Origin: Actinomycetes bacterium
GTDB taxonomy: Bacteria > Actinomycetota > Actinomycetes > Mycobacteriales > Mycobacteriaceae
NCBI GenBank assembly: GCA_023404955.1
Contig: JAEXZY010000010.1
Coordinates: forward strand, 121,743-185,742
Reading direction: 5' to 3'
DNA length: 64,000 nucleotides
Position numbers and translations under genes: made by a program
Notes under the pieces: generated by a model
The model's database searches: none
Told to the model about the DNA's origin: nothing
The model's input: the letters and a program-made list of their open reading frames with translations, nothing else
Part shown: positions 8,647-16,760 of the stretch, in pieces
Numbering within the stretch: position 1 is the first letter of the stretch
Layout: every line of letters starts with the position of its first letter

Positions 8647-9843
8647 TCAGATCTGTCCGTGCCGGGGTGGCAGCGTGCCCGAGAGGGTGTAGCGGCCGAT
8701 GTGCTGCAGCTTCCACCGCGTCGGATCGTGCAGCGTGTGCGTACGCGCATCGCGCCAGAACCGCGACAGGTTGTCCGATGCGGATGCGCTCCTGGTTCCG
8801 CCGAGCTCGAACAACCCGTTGGAGGCGGCCAGGGCGGCGCGCACGGCGCCCACCTTGGCGGCCGCCACCGCGACTGACGCCTCGGCGGCCGACTCCTCGG
8901 TCAGATGCGCGGTCGCTTCATCGACACGGCGGGCCGCCTCGGCCAGCAGCGCCTGGGCGGAGCGGACCGTGACGGCGAGCTCTCCCGCGGCGTTGATCAC
9001 CGTGGGATCCTCGACGGCCGCCGGTACCCGTGCCTCGAAATGCGCCCTGGCCCGGCCGGCCTGGTGAACCCCGGCGGCCAGTGCACCCGTGGCGATGCCG
9101 ACGTCGATAGCGCTGTGCCACAACTGCGCTCGCGCCCCGTAGGTGGTCGGTCCGGCGAAGATCGGGCTGAACGGCACGACGTGTGCCGCCGGCACGATGA
9201 CGTCGTCGAGTGTCACGGTCCCCGAGGCCGTGGTGCGCTGCCCCATCCCGTCCCAGTCGTCCACGACGTCGAGCCCGGGTGCGTCGCGCGGCACGAACGC
9301 GACCGCCTTCGGCGTCGACGCCACCGGGACTTCGCCGGAGCCGTCACTGAGTGAGGCCCGCACCACGACCCAGTCGGCGAACAGCGCCCCCGTGCTGTAG
9401 AACTTGCGGCCCGCCAGCACGTAATCGCCGCCCGCACTGGGCGTCAACGTCGTCGCATCCACATCGATCGGGTGCGGACCCCGTTCGCTCTGCGCGTTGG
9501 CCACCAGCGCACCGGCGAGCACCTCACCGAAGAACAGCTCGTGCTGCGCGACGGTGCCCTGGAGGCGAAGTGCCTCCAGGAAAGTGAAGTGCGAGTGCGG
9601 GATCTGAGCCAGCGACGGATCGGCGTGGGCGAGGAGCCGGAACACCTCCGCGACGACGGTCGGCGGAGCAGCGATACCACCGCACTGCTTGGGCACCGTG
9701 ATGGCCAGCAGGCCGGAGTCCTTCAGCGCCTTGATCTCGGTGTGCGGGAGGACACGTTGGGCATCGCGCTCGGACGCACCGGCGGCGATGTCCTCGGCCA
9801 GAGATCGCGCGACCGGCAGTACGTCGTCGACCGACGTGATCAC
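8647..9843 (-). CDS. Acyl-CoA-dehydrogenase-fold monooxygenase (SfnB-like), third copy
   Basis: A 398-residue member of the same family, with GRKFYSTGALFADW, WDGMGQRTTASGT and the C-terminal FWRDARTHTLHDP segment. Its GTG overlaps the stop of the SsuD-like gene (GTGA), so the two are translated from one mRNA in the order DszA-like, SsuD-like, this gene. That coupling is the best evidence that this branch serves sulfonate or thiophene-type desulfurisation rather than fatty acid oxidation. Confidence 0.82.
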   Translation of the reverse strand: MITSVDDVLPVARSLAEDIAAGASERDAQRVLPHTEIKALKDSGLLAITVPKQCGGIAAPPTVVAEVFRLLAHADPSLAQIPHSHFTFLEALRLQGTVAQHELFFGEVLAGALVANAQSERGPHPIDVDATTLTPSAGGDYVLAGRKFYSTGALFADWVVVRASLSDGSGEVPVASTPKAVAFVPRDAPGLDVVDDWDGMGQRTTASGTVTLDDVIVPAAHVVPFSPIFAGPTTYGARAQLWHSAIDVGIATGALAAGVHQAGRARAHFEARVPAAVEDPTVINAAGELAVTVRSAQALLAEAARRVDEATAHLTEESAAEASVAVAAAKVGAVRAALAASNGLFELGGTRSASASDNLSRFWRDARTHTLHDPTRWKLQHIGRYTLSGTLPPRHGQI

Positions 9844-11009
9844 CGGCTGCCTCCGACAAACGGGATCGAAGGAGCAGCAGCGGTTTTCGTTGTCGCGGTG
9901 AACAATCCCCGGTCCCGCAGGATCGGCACCACGCCCTCGCCGAACCAGTACAACTCCTCCAGGTGCGGGTAGCCCGAGAAGATGAACTCGTCGATACCGA
10001 CTTCGGCGTACTCGGCGATACGGTCGGCGACCTCCTGATGGCTGCCCACCAGCGCGGTACCCGCGCCGCCGCGCACCAGGCCGACACCTGCCCACAGATT
10101 CGGCGCGACCTCCAGTGTGCGGGCATCATGCCAGCTGCCGGCACGTCGGTTCTCTTCGTGCAGAGCCAGCATGCGCTTCTGTCCCTCGGACTGGCTGCGA
10201 TGCAGGCCTTCCTGCGCTTTACGGACCGTCTCCTCGTCCAGTGCGGCCACCAATCGGTCGGCCTGCTGCCACGCCTCGTCGGCGGTGTCGCGGGAGATCG
10301 TGTGCAGGCGAATGCCGAAGCGCACCGGGCGGCCCTCGTCAGCCGCGAGTTTGCGAATCCACTCCACCTTCTCGGCGACCGCGGCCGGCGGCTCGCCCCA
10401 CGTGAGGTACACATCGGCGTGCTTGGCGGCCACCGGGCCGGCAGCAGCGGAGCTGCCCCCGAAGTACAACGGCGGCACCGGATTCGGCAACGTCGCCAAC
10501 GCCGCCTCGTCGACGCGGATGTGCTCGCCCTCCAGCGTCACCGTCTCCCCGGTCCACAAGCGCCGCACCACCTCCAGGAATTCGTCGCAACGCTGATAGC
10601 GGCCGTCCTTGTCCAGGAAGTCGCCGAACGACCGCTGTTCGTGCGCCTCGCCGCCGACGACCACGTTCAACAGCAGACGGCCCGGGACGTGGCGGGCGAA
10701 CGTGGCCGCCATCTGCGCCGACAGTGTGGGGCTGACCAGTCCCGGCCGGAACGCGACCAGGAACGCCAGCGACGTGGTCTCTCGCGCCAGCAGTGCCGCG
10801 GTGACGAACGCGTCCTCACACCAGGCGCCGGTCGGGATCAGCGCGCCGGTGAAACCGAATGACTCGGCGGCACGCACGATCGACCCGAGGTAGTCGATGG
10901 AGGCGTCGCGATCGCTGTGCGCGGCGCCGGCCGGGGTGCCGTGGCCACCGCCGACGATCAGGCGGCTGTCGCCGTAGGTGGGCAGGAACCAGTGCAGGGT
11001 CACAGACAT
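9840..11009 (-). CDS. ssuD: FMNH2-dependent alkanesulfonate monooxygenase, SsuD-like
   Basis: A 389-residue bacterial luciferase-like (LLM) protein matching SsuD: N-terminal HWFLPTYGDSR, GGGHGTP, then AFRPGLVSPTLSAQM, NVVVGGE and the DKDGRYQRCDEFLEV region. SsuD releases sulfite from alkanesulfonates using FMNH2 and O2. An AAGGATC ribosome site precedes the ATG. No dedicated flavin reductase (ssuE) and no ssuABC transporter are visible, so reduced flavin and uptake must come from elsewhere. It lies between a DszA-like and an SfnB-like gene in one leftward operon. Confidence 0.85.
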   Translation of the reverse strand: MSVTLHWFLPTYGDSRLIVGGGHGTPAGAAHSDRDASIDYLGSIVRAAESFGFTGALIPTGAWCEDAFVTAALLARETTSLAFLVAFRPGLVSPTLSAQMAATFARHVPGRLLLNVVVGGEAHEQRSFGDFLDKDGRYQRCDEFLEVVRRLWTGETVTLEGEHIRVDEAALATLPNPVPPLYFGGSSAAAGPVAAKHADVYLTWGEPPAAVAEKVEWIRKLAADEGRPVRFGIRLHTISRDTADEAWQQADRLVAALDEETVRKAQEGLHRSQSEGQKRMLALHEENRRAGSWHDARTLEVAPNLWAGVGLVRGGAGTALVGSHQEVADRIAEYAEVGIDEFIFSGYPHLEELYWFGEGVVPILRDRGLFTATTKTAAAPSIPFVGGSR

Positions 11010-11022
11010 GACAGAGATCCTT

Positions 11023-12474
11023 TCAGCGGCCGCGCGCCGGTTGGGCCGCGAGGGAGGCCGAGGAGGAGGGGACGGTGGACGGCCGGTCGATGATCGTCGA
11101 GCGGGCGCCGCCCACGCGGTAGGAGGCACCGCGGTGCTGCTCGGGCAGTCGGTCGCCGAGGCCGGTGAGCTTGTGGCGCAACGTCCCCGGCGTGTAGTCC
11201 TTCTGGTAGGCGCCGCGGGCGGTCAGCTCGGGGACGACGTGCTCGATGAACTCGGCGAACGAACCGGGGGTGATCGCGTAGGCCAGGTTGAACCCGTCGA
11301 CGTCGGTTTCCTCCACCCACTCCTGCAGCGAATCCGCCACGTGTGCGCCCGATCCGACGAAGCGCGGGCCGAGGCCACCGATCTTGCCCCACTCGGCGAT
11401 GTCACGAATGGCCCACTCGCGCCCGTCGGGGTCGGCGGACTGGAAGGCCTTGACCGCCGAGAGGATCGCGTTCGAGTCGACGTTGCCCACCGGCTCGTCG
11501 AGCCCGTAGCGGGACAGGTCGACGCCCATCCAACCCGACATGAACACCAGCGCGCCCTCGGGATCGCCGTAGGACAGGTACTCGGCGTGACGGGCGTGGG
11601 CCTCCTCGTCGGTGGCGGCGGTGACGATGGTCGACAGGTTGAAGATCTTCACCGAATACGGGTCGCGGCCGGCGATCTCGAGTTCGCGGCGGACGGTCGT
11701 CACCGTGTCGCGCAGGATCGCCTTGGTGGGCGCGGCGGTGAAGATGGCTTCGGCGTTCTCGGCGGCGAACCGCACGCCGCGCGGGGACGACCCGGCCTGG
11801 TAGATGACCGGGGTGCGCTGCGGTGACGGTTCACTCAGGTGGATACCGGGGACGCGGAAGTGCTTTCCGTCGTGGCCGATGTGGTGCACCTTGTCCGGAT
11901 CGGTGAACACCCCGCGGGAGGCGTCGCGGACCACGGCGTCGTCCTCCCAGGACCCCTCCCACAGCTTGTAGAGCACCTCGAGGTACTCGTCGGCATGGTC
12001 GTAGCGGGCGTCGTGCGCGGGCTGATCCGTCTGACCCATGTTGCGCGCCGCGGCCGGCAGATAGCCTGTCACCACATTCCAGCCAATGCGGCCGCCGGTG
12101 AGGTGGTCGAGCGTGGACAGGCGACGGGCGAACGGATACGGGTGCTCGAAGCCGGTGCCCGTCGTGATGCCGAACCCGAGGTGCTCGGTGACGTAGGCCA
12201 TCGCGGACACCAGCAGCAGCGGGTCGTTGACCGGGACCTGGGCGGCTTGCCGGATCGCGGCTTCGTCGCTGGCGCCGTAGACGTCGTAGGTGCCCAGCAC
12301 GTCGGCGATGAACAGACCGTCGAAGCGTCCGCGCTCGAGCAGGCGGGCCAGTTCGGTCCAGTACGTCAGGTCCTTGTACCGCCACGACTGGTCCTCGGGG
12401 TGTTTCCACAGGCCAGGGGACTGGTGGGCGACGCAGTTCATGTCGAAGGCGTTGAAGCGGATCACACGGGTCAC
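11023..12474 (-). CDS. NtaA/SnaA/DszA-family FMN-dependent monooxygenase
   Basis: About 483 residues of the LLM superfamily: MNCVAHQSPGLWKHP, the LARLLERGRFDGLFIADVLG strand-helix, GRIGWNVVTGYLPAAARN and QAGSSPRGVRFAAENAEAIF are diagnostic of the NtaA/DszA/DmoA group. These enzymes use FMNH2 from a partner reductase to cleave C-N or C-S bonds. The start is uncertain: GTG 12474 begins the conserved part, GTG 12465 is possible, and an ATG at 12564 would add 30 residues. The last 40 residues, rich in Ser/Pro, extend past the usual family length (about 450). The SsuD-like gene follows after 13 bp. Confidence 0.82.
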   Translation of the reverse strand: MTRVIRFNAFDMNCVAHQSPGLWKHPEDQSWRYKDLTYWTELARLLERGRFDGLFIADVLGTYDVYGASDEAAIRQAAQVPVNDPLLLVSAMAYVTEHLGFGITTGTGFEHPYPFARRLSTLDHLTGGRIGWNVVTGYLPAAARNMGQTDQPAHDARYDHADEYLEVLYKLWEGSWEDDAVVRDASRGVFTDPDKVHHIGHDGKHFRVPGIHLSEPSPQRTPVIYQAGSSPRGVRFAAENAEAIFTAAPTKAILRDTVTTVRRELEIAGRDPYSVKIFNLSTIVTAATDEEAHARHAEYLSYGDPEGALVFMSGWMGVDLSRYGLDEPVGNVDSNAILSAVKAFQSADPDGREWAIRDIAEWGKIGGLGPRFVGSGAHVADSLQEWVEETDVDGFNLAYAITPGSFAEFIEHVVPELTARGAYQKDYTPGTLRHKLTGLGDRLPEQHRGASYRVGGARSTIIDRPSTVPSSSASLAAQPARGR

Positions 12475-12573
12475 CGCGAAAGGGTGCCGGGTGTCCGCGC
12501 GCGGGGCACGGGTTTGTCTCACCGCGATTCTGAGTGCTGCCGCGGGTTCTTCGCGGAATATCATTCCGGGCTG

Positions 12574-13443
12574 TCAGGCGGGCCGTTTCACAGCCGTGGC
12601 TTCTCGCTGGCGGCGATCCCACGCCTCCCGCACCCACGCGATGACCTCGTGGTCGCGGTCGCCCGCCATCACCCGGATGACGAGCCAATCGGCGTCGGCG
12701 AGCATGCGCAAGCGCCGGGCGTCCCAGCGGTACTGGGCGTTGTCCGTCCGGTGCTGCTCGCCGTCGTACTCCACCGCGATCATGACCTCCTGCCAGCCCA
12801 TATCCAGATAGGCGAACGTGCGGCCCCACGGGTCGGCAACCGGGATCTGCGTCTGCGGCTCGGGGTAACCGCTGTCGATCAGCAACAGACGCAGCCGGGA
12901 CTCCTGCGGTGACTGTGCGCCGGGGTTCATCGACGCGAGGGCCTCGCGGCAGCGGCGCACACCATGCCTGCCGCGGTAGCGATAGGTCAGAGCCAGGATG
13001 TCGGACGCGCTGACTTGGGTGGCCCGGGCGAGTGCGTCCAAGTGTGCGACCGCGACGGTGCGCGGCAGGTAGCGGCCCAGGTCGAGTCCGGTGCGGGCGG
13101 CGGTGGCAACGGAAAGCCCAGCGAGCGTGGTGATTTCGTCGTCGGCAATGCGCTCGCGCCGGGTGATGATGCCCGCCGGGCAGTTGCTGTTCGCCCAAAG
13201 CAGCTCAACGGGTGTGGCCTCGTCCACCCAGCGTGCCCCGTGCAGTGCCACTGCTGCTCGGCCGGTGATCACGCCGCGACGGTGGGACCACAGCCACGCG
13301 CCCTCGGTGCGGACCGCGAGCGTAGGGTCGACGTCGTTGCGCACGTAGACGTTCGGGTAGATCGCGCGATAGTTCCAGCGCAACGCCCCGCGCGTGACGA
13401 CGCCGGCGGCGATTGCTTCCGACCCGATGATGGCTTCCCCCAT
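12574..13443 (-). CDS. DUF559/Vsr-like endonuclease-fold protein with AbiEi-type N-terminus
   Basis: A 289-residue protein. The N-terminal half (about 1-100) resembles the winged-helix region found in AbiEi-like proteins (GVVTRGALR, WSHRRGVITGRAAVALHG). The C-terminal half carries a DUF559 restriction-fold core, PWGRTFAYLDMGWQEVMIAV followed by EYDGEQHR, with conserved acidic D/E...E-x-D and a late ADADWLVIRV strand. This fold is common in actinobacteria and is presumed to bind or cut nucleic acid, but function is not established. ATG 13443 has an AGGATG site; a longer start at 13482 is less likely. No partner toxin or antitoxin gene is adjacent. Confidence 0.72.
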   Translation of the reverse strand: MGEAIIGSEAIAAGVVTRGALRWNYRAIYPNVYVRNDVDPTLAVRTEGAWLWSHRRGVITGRAAVALHGARWVDEATPVELLWANSNCPAGIITRRERIADDEITTLAGLSVATAARTGLDLGRYLPRTVAVAHLDALARATQVSASDILALTYRYRGRHGVRRCREALASMNPGAQSPQESRLRLLLIDSGYPEPQTQIPVADPWGRTFAYLDMGWQEVMIAVEYDGEQHRTDNAQYRWDARRLRMLADADWLVIRVMAGDRDHEVIAWVREAWDRRQREATAVKRPA

Positions 13444-13558
13444 ACGAGCATCCTGAGGCCTGGGGGCGAGGGCTCCGCGCATGAGAAGCCATGGCTGTGG
13501 ATAACTCGGATCAGCAGCCGGGAATGGTATTCCGCGGGGAGTCGGCGCGGGGGTGGCG

Positions 13559-15949
13559 TCAGATCATGTCGCGGCGGGTGAGCCAGCGCATGATCGGCCA
13601 GCCTATGAACACCGGTAGCCAGCACGTCAGGATGCGATAGAGCAGCACCGAGGGCACCGCCACTGCGGCGGGCACGCCGAACGCAGCCAGCCCACCGATC
13701 AGCGCCGCCTCCACGGCGCCGACGCCGCCGGGAGTGGGCGCCGCGGACGCCAACGTGCCGCCGACCATCGTGACGATCGTGACGGTCACGAAGCTCGCGT
13801 CACCGCCGAACGCCTCGATGCTCGCCCACAGCGCGAGTGCTGCCCCTAAAGTGGTTGCGGCACAACCCAGTACGATGATCGCCAGCCGTTTGGGTTCGCG
13901 AGCCAGCTCGACGAGATCGTCGACGACCTCCTTCAGCCGCGGCCGCACCGCGGTGGCCAGCCAGTGCCGGAGCTTGGGCACGAACAGGAACACCCCGACC
14001 GCCCCCAGCGCGGCACCCGCGATCAGATACAGCACCGTGGCGCTGGGCACGAACCTCGACAGATTCGCCGACGCCCCCGCCGCCGCGCTGAACACGATCA
14101 GCAGCGACACATGCGTCAGCACCTGCACCGACTGCTGCAGCGCCACCGCCGTCGTCGCTCGCAGCGCGCCCAACCCGCCCTTCTGCAAGAACCGGGTGCT
14201 CAGCGCCAACCCGCCCACGCCGGCGGGTGTGGTCGTCGCGGCGAACGTGTTCGCGACCTGCATGACGGCCAGGTTGCGGAAGGTCACCAGACCGTCCGCG
14301 CAGGCCCACAGCGCCGCACCCGCTCCGAGGTACTTCAGCGCCGACACCGCCAGCCCGACCACCGCCCACCACCAATTGGCCGTGCTCAATTCGGAGAAGA
14401 ACACCGGCACCGAGCTGATGAACGGATACGCGACATAGACCAGGGCCACCAGCAGCACCGTCTGGATCAGCTGGCTGCGGGTGAACCGCGTGATCGTCGC
14501 CGTCGTGATCTGATCGGCCCCGGTCTGACGCTTGACCTCGTCGCGCGCACTCGCCATCGTGTGCGCCGGGTCGCGCACCGATTGCCGAAGACGTTGATGC
14601 ATGGCCGCTTTGGTCAGCCGGCGCGACGCGGCGAGGACGGCGTCGTTACCGAAGACCGTGATCGCCGCGGCCACCGCCTTGTCGGCCCCGTAGAGGTCGG
14701 TGGTGGTGACCAGGAGTTGCGCGATGTCGTTGTGCAGGTGCGCTTCTGACGCGCCGTACTCGGCGAGGCTGAACCCGCCGAACAGGGGCGTGCCGTCGAC
14801 GACCGTGATCTCCTTGCTGCGCAGGTCCCCGTGCGAGATCTGCTGGCTGTGCAGGACCGCCAACGCATCCCACAACCGGGCGACCGGCGTCTGGTCGGCG
14901 CACTCGTCGATCGGGATGCCCTGCGCCGGCCGGTGTGCGTACAGCGTCCACCCGCGCTCCAGCGCCGAGACCGCGATCGGTGCGGTGTTGGCCAACCCCA
15001 CATCGCCGACCGCGATGGCCATCAGCGCGCGATGCTCGATCGCGCGGCGCATCGAGGTCTGCAGCGGAGCGGTCTCGCTGTCGCGCAGCCGCAGCTTGCG
15101 CCAGAACTGCCGCAGGAAGCCGCCGCCGCGCTGATGCGGTCCGTAGAGCTCGACGATCGCCAAGCCCTCGTCCGGGTCGGCCCTGCCCCGGTCCTGCGTC
15201 GCACACAACAGCATCGGGCCTCGGCCCGCAGGCCGCACCACACGCAGCGCCGACACCCCGAAACCGCGCCGCGCCATCGCCCGTGCCGCTCCGTCCAGAG
15301 GGACCTCGAGCGCCGGGGTGCCGACCACGAGAACGACGAGGGCGCCGACGAACCAGCCGACGGACAACCCTAGCAGCGACCGGGCGGGCACGACGGCGCT
15401 GACCACGAGGTGGATCGGCACGAACGCCAACAACAGCGTCCACCACCACCGTCGCCATCTGGCCGGCAACCACGGCCCGGACACGGTCAGCACGGCGGCG
15501 AGCATCGCGATCCACCGCGGGTCGTCGAGGAACTGCGACGCCACGGTGTCGAGCCGATCGGTGAGGTCGAAATGCCAACGCGGCGCGGCGATACCGTTGC
15601 CGGTGATCGACAGCGACAGGATCGCGATGACGCCTGCCGCGGCGTAGGCGCCGAGCAGCTTCCACTGCCGGGCGAGGACGAGACCGATGAGGATCATGAA
15701 CGGCAGCGCCAGAATGGCGATGCCGTAGACCAGATAGACGGTGTTGGACTGCGTGGGGGTCAGCACGCCGACGATCTCGGAGATCGAGCGTTCCAGCGCT
15801 TCCCATTCGTAGCGGGTGATCAGTGAACTCGTCACCACGATCACGAGGAAGACCCCGGCCGAGACGAGCCGCAAGATGTCGTTGGTGCGCCGGGTCAGCG
15901 GTTGGAGCAGGTCTCCCGTGACAACGATGTCCCGCCCGTCAACGCGCAT
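13559..15949 (-). CDS. Large membrane protein: pseudokinase-like segment plus LPG-synthase-type flippase domain
   Basis: A 796-residue protein in three parts. Residues about 25-240 contain six or so membrane segments. Residues about 270-440 look like a protein-kinase-fold segment with HGDLRSKEITV near residue 371, where the expected Asn is Lys and the DFG is replaced by FGGFS, so it is probably catalytically dead. Residues about 490-796 match the lysylphosphatidylglycerol synthetase TM/AglD-like (UPF0104) flippase domain. No lysyltransferase domain is present, so it is more likely a lipid or glycan carrier translocator than a lipid-modifying enzyme. It is a single gene between the DUF559 gene and two small secreted proteins. 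Substrate unknown. Confidence 0.75.
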   Translation of the reverse strand: MRVDGRDIVVTGDLLQPLTRRTNDILRLVSAGVFLVIVVTSSLITRYEWEALERSISEIVGVLTPTQSNTVYLVYGIAILALPFMILIGLVLARQWKLLGAYAAAGVIAILSLSITGNGIAAPRWHFDLTDRLDTVASQFLDDPRWIAMLAAVLTVSGPWLPARWRRWWWTLLLAFVPIHLVVSAVVPARSLLGLSVGWFVGALVVLVVGTPALEVPLDGAARAMARRGFGVSALRVVRPAGRGPMLLCATQDRGRADPDEGLAIVELYGPHQRGGGFLRQFWRKLRLRDSETAPLQTSMRRAIEHRALMAIAVGDVGLANTAPIAVSALERGWTLYAHRPAQGIPIDECADQTPVARLWDALAVLHSQQISHGDLRSKEITVVDGTPLFGGFSLAEYGASEAHLHNDIAQLLVTTTDLYGADKAVAAAITVFGNDAVLAASRRLTKAAMHQRLRQSVRDPAHTMASARDEVKRQTGADQITTATITRFTRSQLIQTVLLVALVYVAYPFISSVPVFFSELSTANWWWAVVGLAVSALKYLGAGAALWACADGLVTFRNLAVMQVANTFAATTTPAGVGGLALSTRFLQKGGLGALRATTAVALQQSVQVLTHVSLLIVFSAAAGASANLSRFVPSATVLYLIAGAALGAVGVFLFVPKLRHWLATAVRPRLKEVVDDLVELAREPKRLAIIVLGCAATTLGAALALWASIEAFGGDASFVTVTIVTMVGGTLASAAPTPGGVGAVEAALIGGLAAFGVPAAVAVPSVLLYRILTCWLPVFIGWPIMRWLTRRDMI

Positions 15950-15976
15950 GGCCCACCGATCATAGCGGCTGGCCGC

Positions 15977-16276
15977 TCACCTCACGGTGACGTAGACGGT
16001 CTGGTTCGTGACGGAACGGAAGTTGTCGCCCTGAGACGTGGCGAAGGGAACGCCCTGACGCACGACGGGCCCGTGCGTGATCGACACGATCGAGGCTTCA
16101 TCGAGCGGTGCGGCCGAGAGTCGCGTGACGACCACCCGGTTGCCCTGGTTCTCCAGAGCCGTGATCGCGGTGTCGGCGTTGCCCGCGCCGGTCGGGGCGG
16201 CCACGGCCGGCGCGGCCAGGCTCAGTGCTGCTGCGATGGTTGCGGTGCCGGTGGCCAGGAGAAAACGTCGGTTCAT
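15977..16276 (-). CDS. Small secreted protein, tandem copy B
   Basis: A 99-residue protein with a Sec signal peptide (residues 1-27, ending AVAAPT). The mature part, ALENQGNRVVVTRLSAAPLD to the end QTVYVTVR, matches the upstream paralogue over its whole length. No cysteines and no catalytic motifs are visible. Such small, abundant secreted mycobacterial proteins are of unknown function. It starts on the far side of the hairpin at 16292-16323, so it probably depends on read-through or on its own promoter. Confidence 0.8.
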   Translation of the reverse strand: MNRRFLLATGTATIAAALSLAAPAVAAPTGAGNADTAITALENQGNRVVVTRLSAAPLDEASIVSITHGPVVRQGVPFATSQGDNFRSVTNQTVYVTVR

Positions 16277-16291
16277 ACCCCGTACACGACA

Positions 16292-16323
16292 ACGGGGCGC
16301 CTTCGGTTCAGAAGGCGCCCCGT
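16292..16323 (-). terminator. Strong hairpin terminator between tandem paralogues
   Basis: A perfect 13-bp stem (16292-16304 with 16311-16323) with a 6-nt loop, 16 bp beyond the stop of the upstream copy and before the downstream copy. It has no U-tract, as is common in mycobacteria. Confidence 0.65.
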
Positions 16324-16339
16324 CCTGGTGTCGAGCGGG

Positions 16340-16639
16340 TTACTTGACCGTGACGTAGACGGTCTGGCTGCGGACCGTGCGGCTGTTGTCGCCCTGCGAG
16401 GTGGCGAACGGCACGCTCTGCGGAGTCGAGGGACCGCGAGTGACGGACACGACGGATGCCTTGTCCAACGGGGTGTTCGACTGCCGGGTCACGACGACCC
16501 GGAGCCCCTGGTCCTCCAGCGAGCTGATGGTGTCGGCTGCGTTGCCACCGGTCGGGGCGGCCTGCGCGGGCGCGGCCAGTCCGACGATGCCGGCGGTGAG
16601 CGCGGCTGCGGCGGCGGTGGTGACGGTGAGCTTCTTCAT
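16340..16639 (-). CDS. Small secreted protein, tandem copy A
   Basis: A 99-residue protein with a Sec signal peptide (MKKLTVTTAAAAAL to about residue 28, cleavage near AQAAPT). The mature domain SSLEDQGLRVVVTRQSNTPL ... SQTVYVTVK has the same length and spacing as the paralogue directly downstream, showing a tandem duplication with moderate divergence. The pattern Q-G-x-R-V-V-V-T-R plus P-F-A-T-S-Q-G-D-N is conserved in both copies. A GAAGG ribosome site precedes the ATG. Function unknown. Confidence 0.82.
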   Translation of the reverse strand: MKKLTVTTAAAAALTAGIVGLAAPAQAAPTGGNAADTISSLEDQGLRVVVTRQSNTPLDKASVVSVTRGPSTPQSVPFATSQGDNSRTVRSQTVYVTVK

Positions 16640-16760
16640 TTCCGGCCTTCTTCGTGTGGTTGATCTTGGTGATCTGACCTGTCAAACCGCTGTGAGCCGG
16701 GGTTCATTTCACCTGGCAGGAATTGACCGGTCGCTGGCAGAAAGTGCGCAGTCACCGGGC

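Noticed and set aside
8647..12474. Fatty-acid beta-oxidation role for the acyl-CoA-dehydrogenase-like genes
   Set aside because: Direct coupling to SsuD/DszA-type genes and the SfnB/DszC-like C-terminus argue for flavin monooxygenases.
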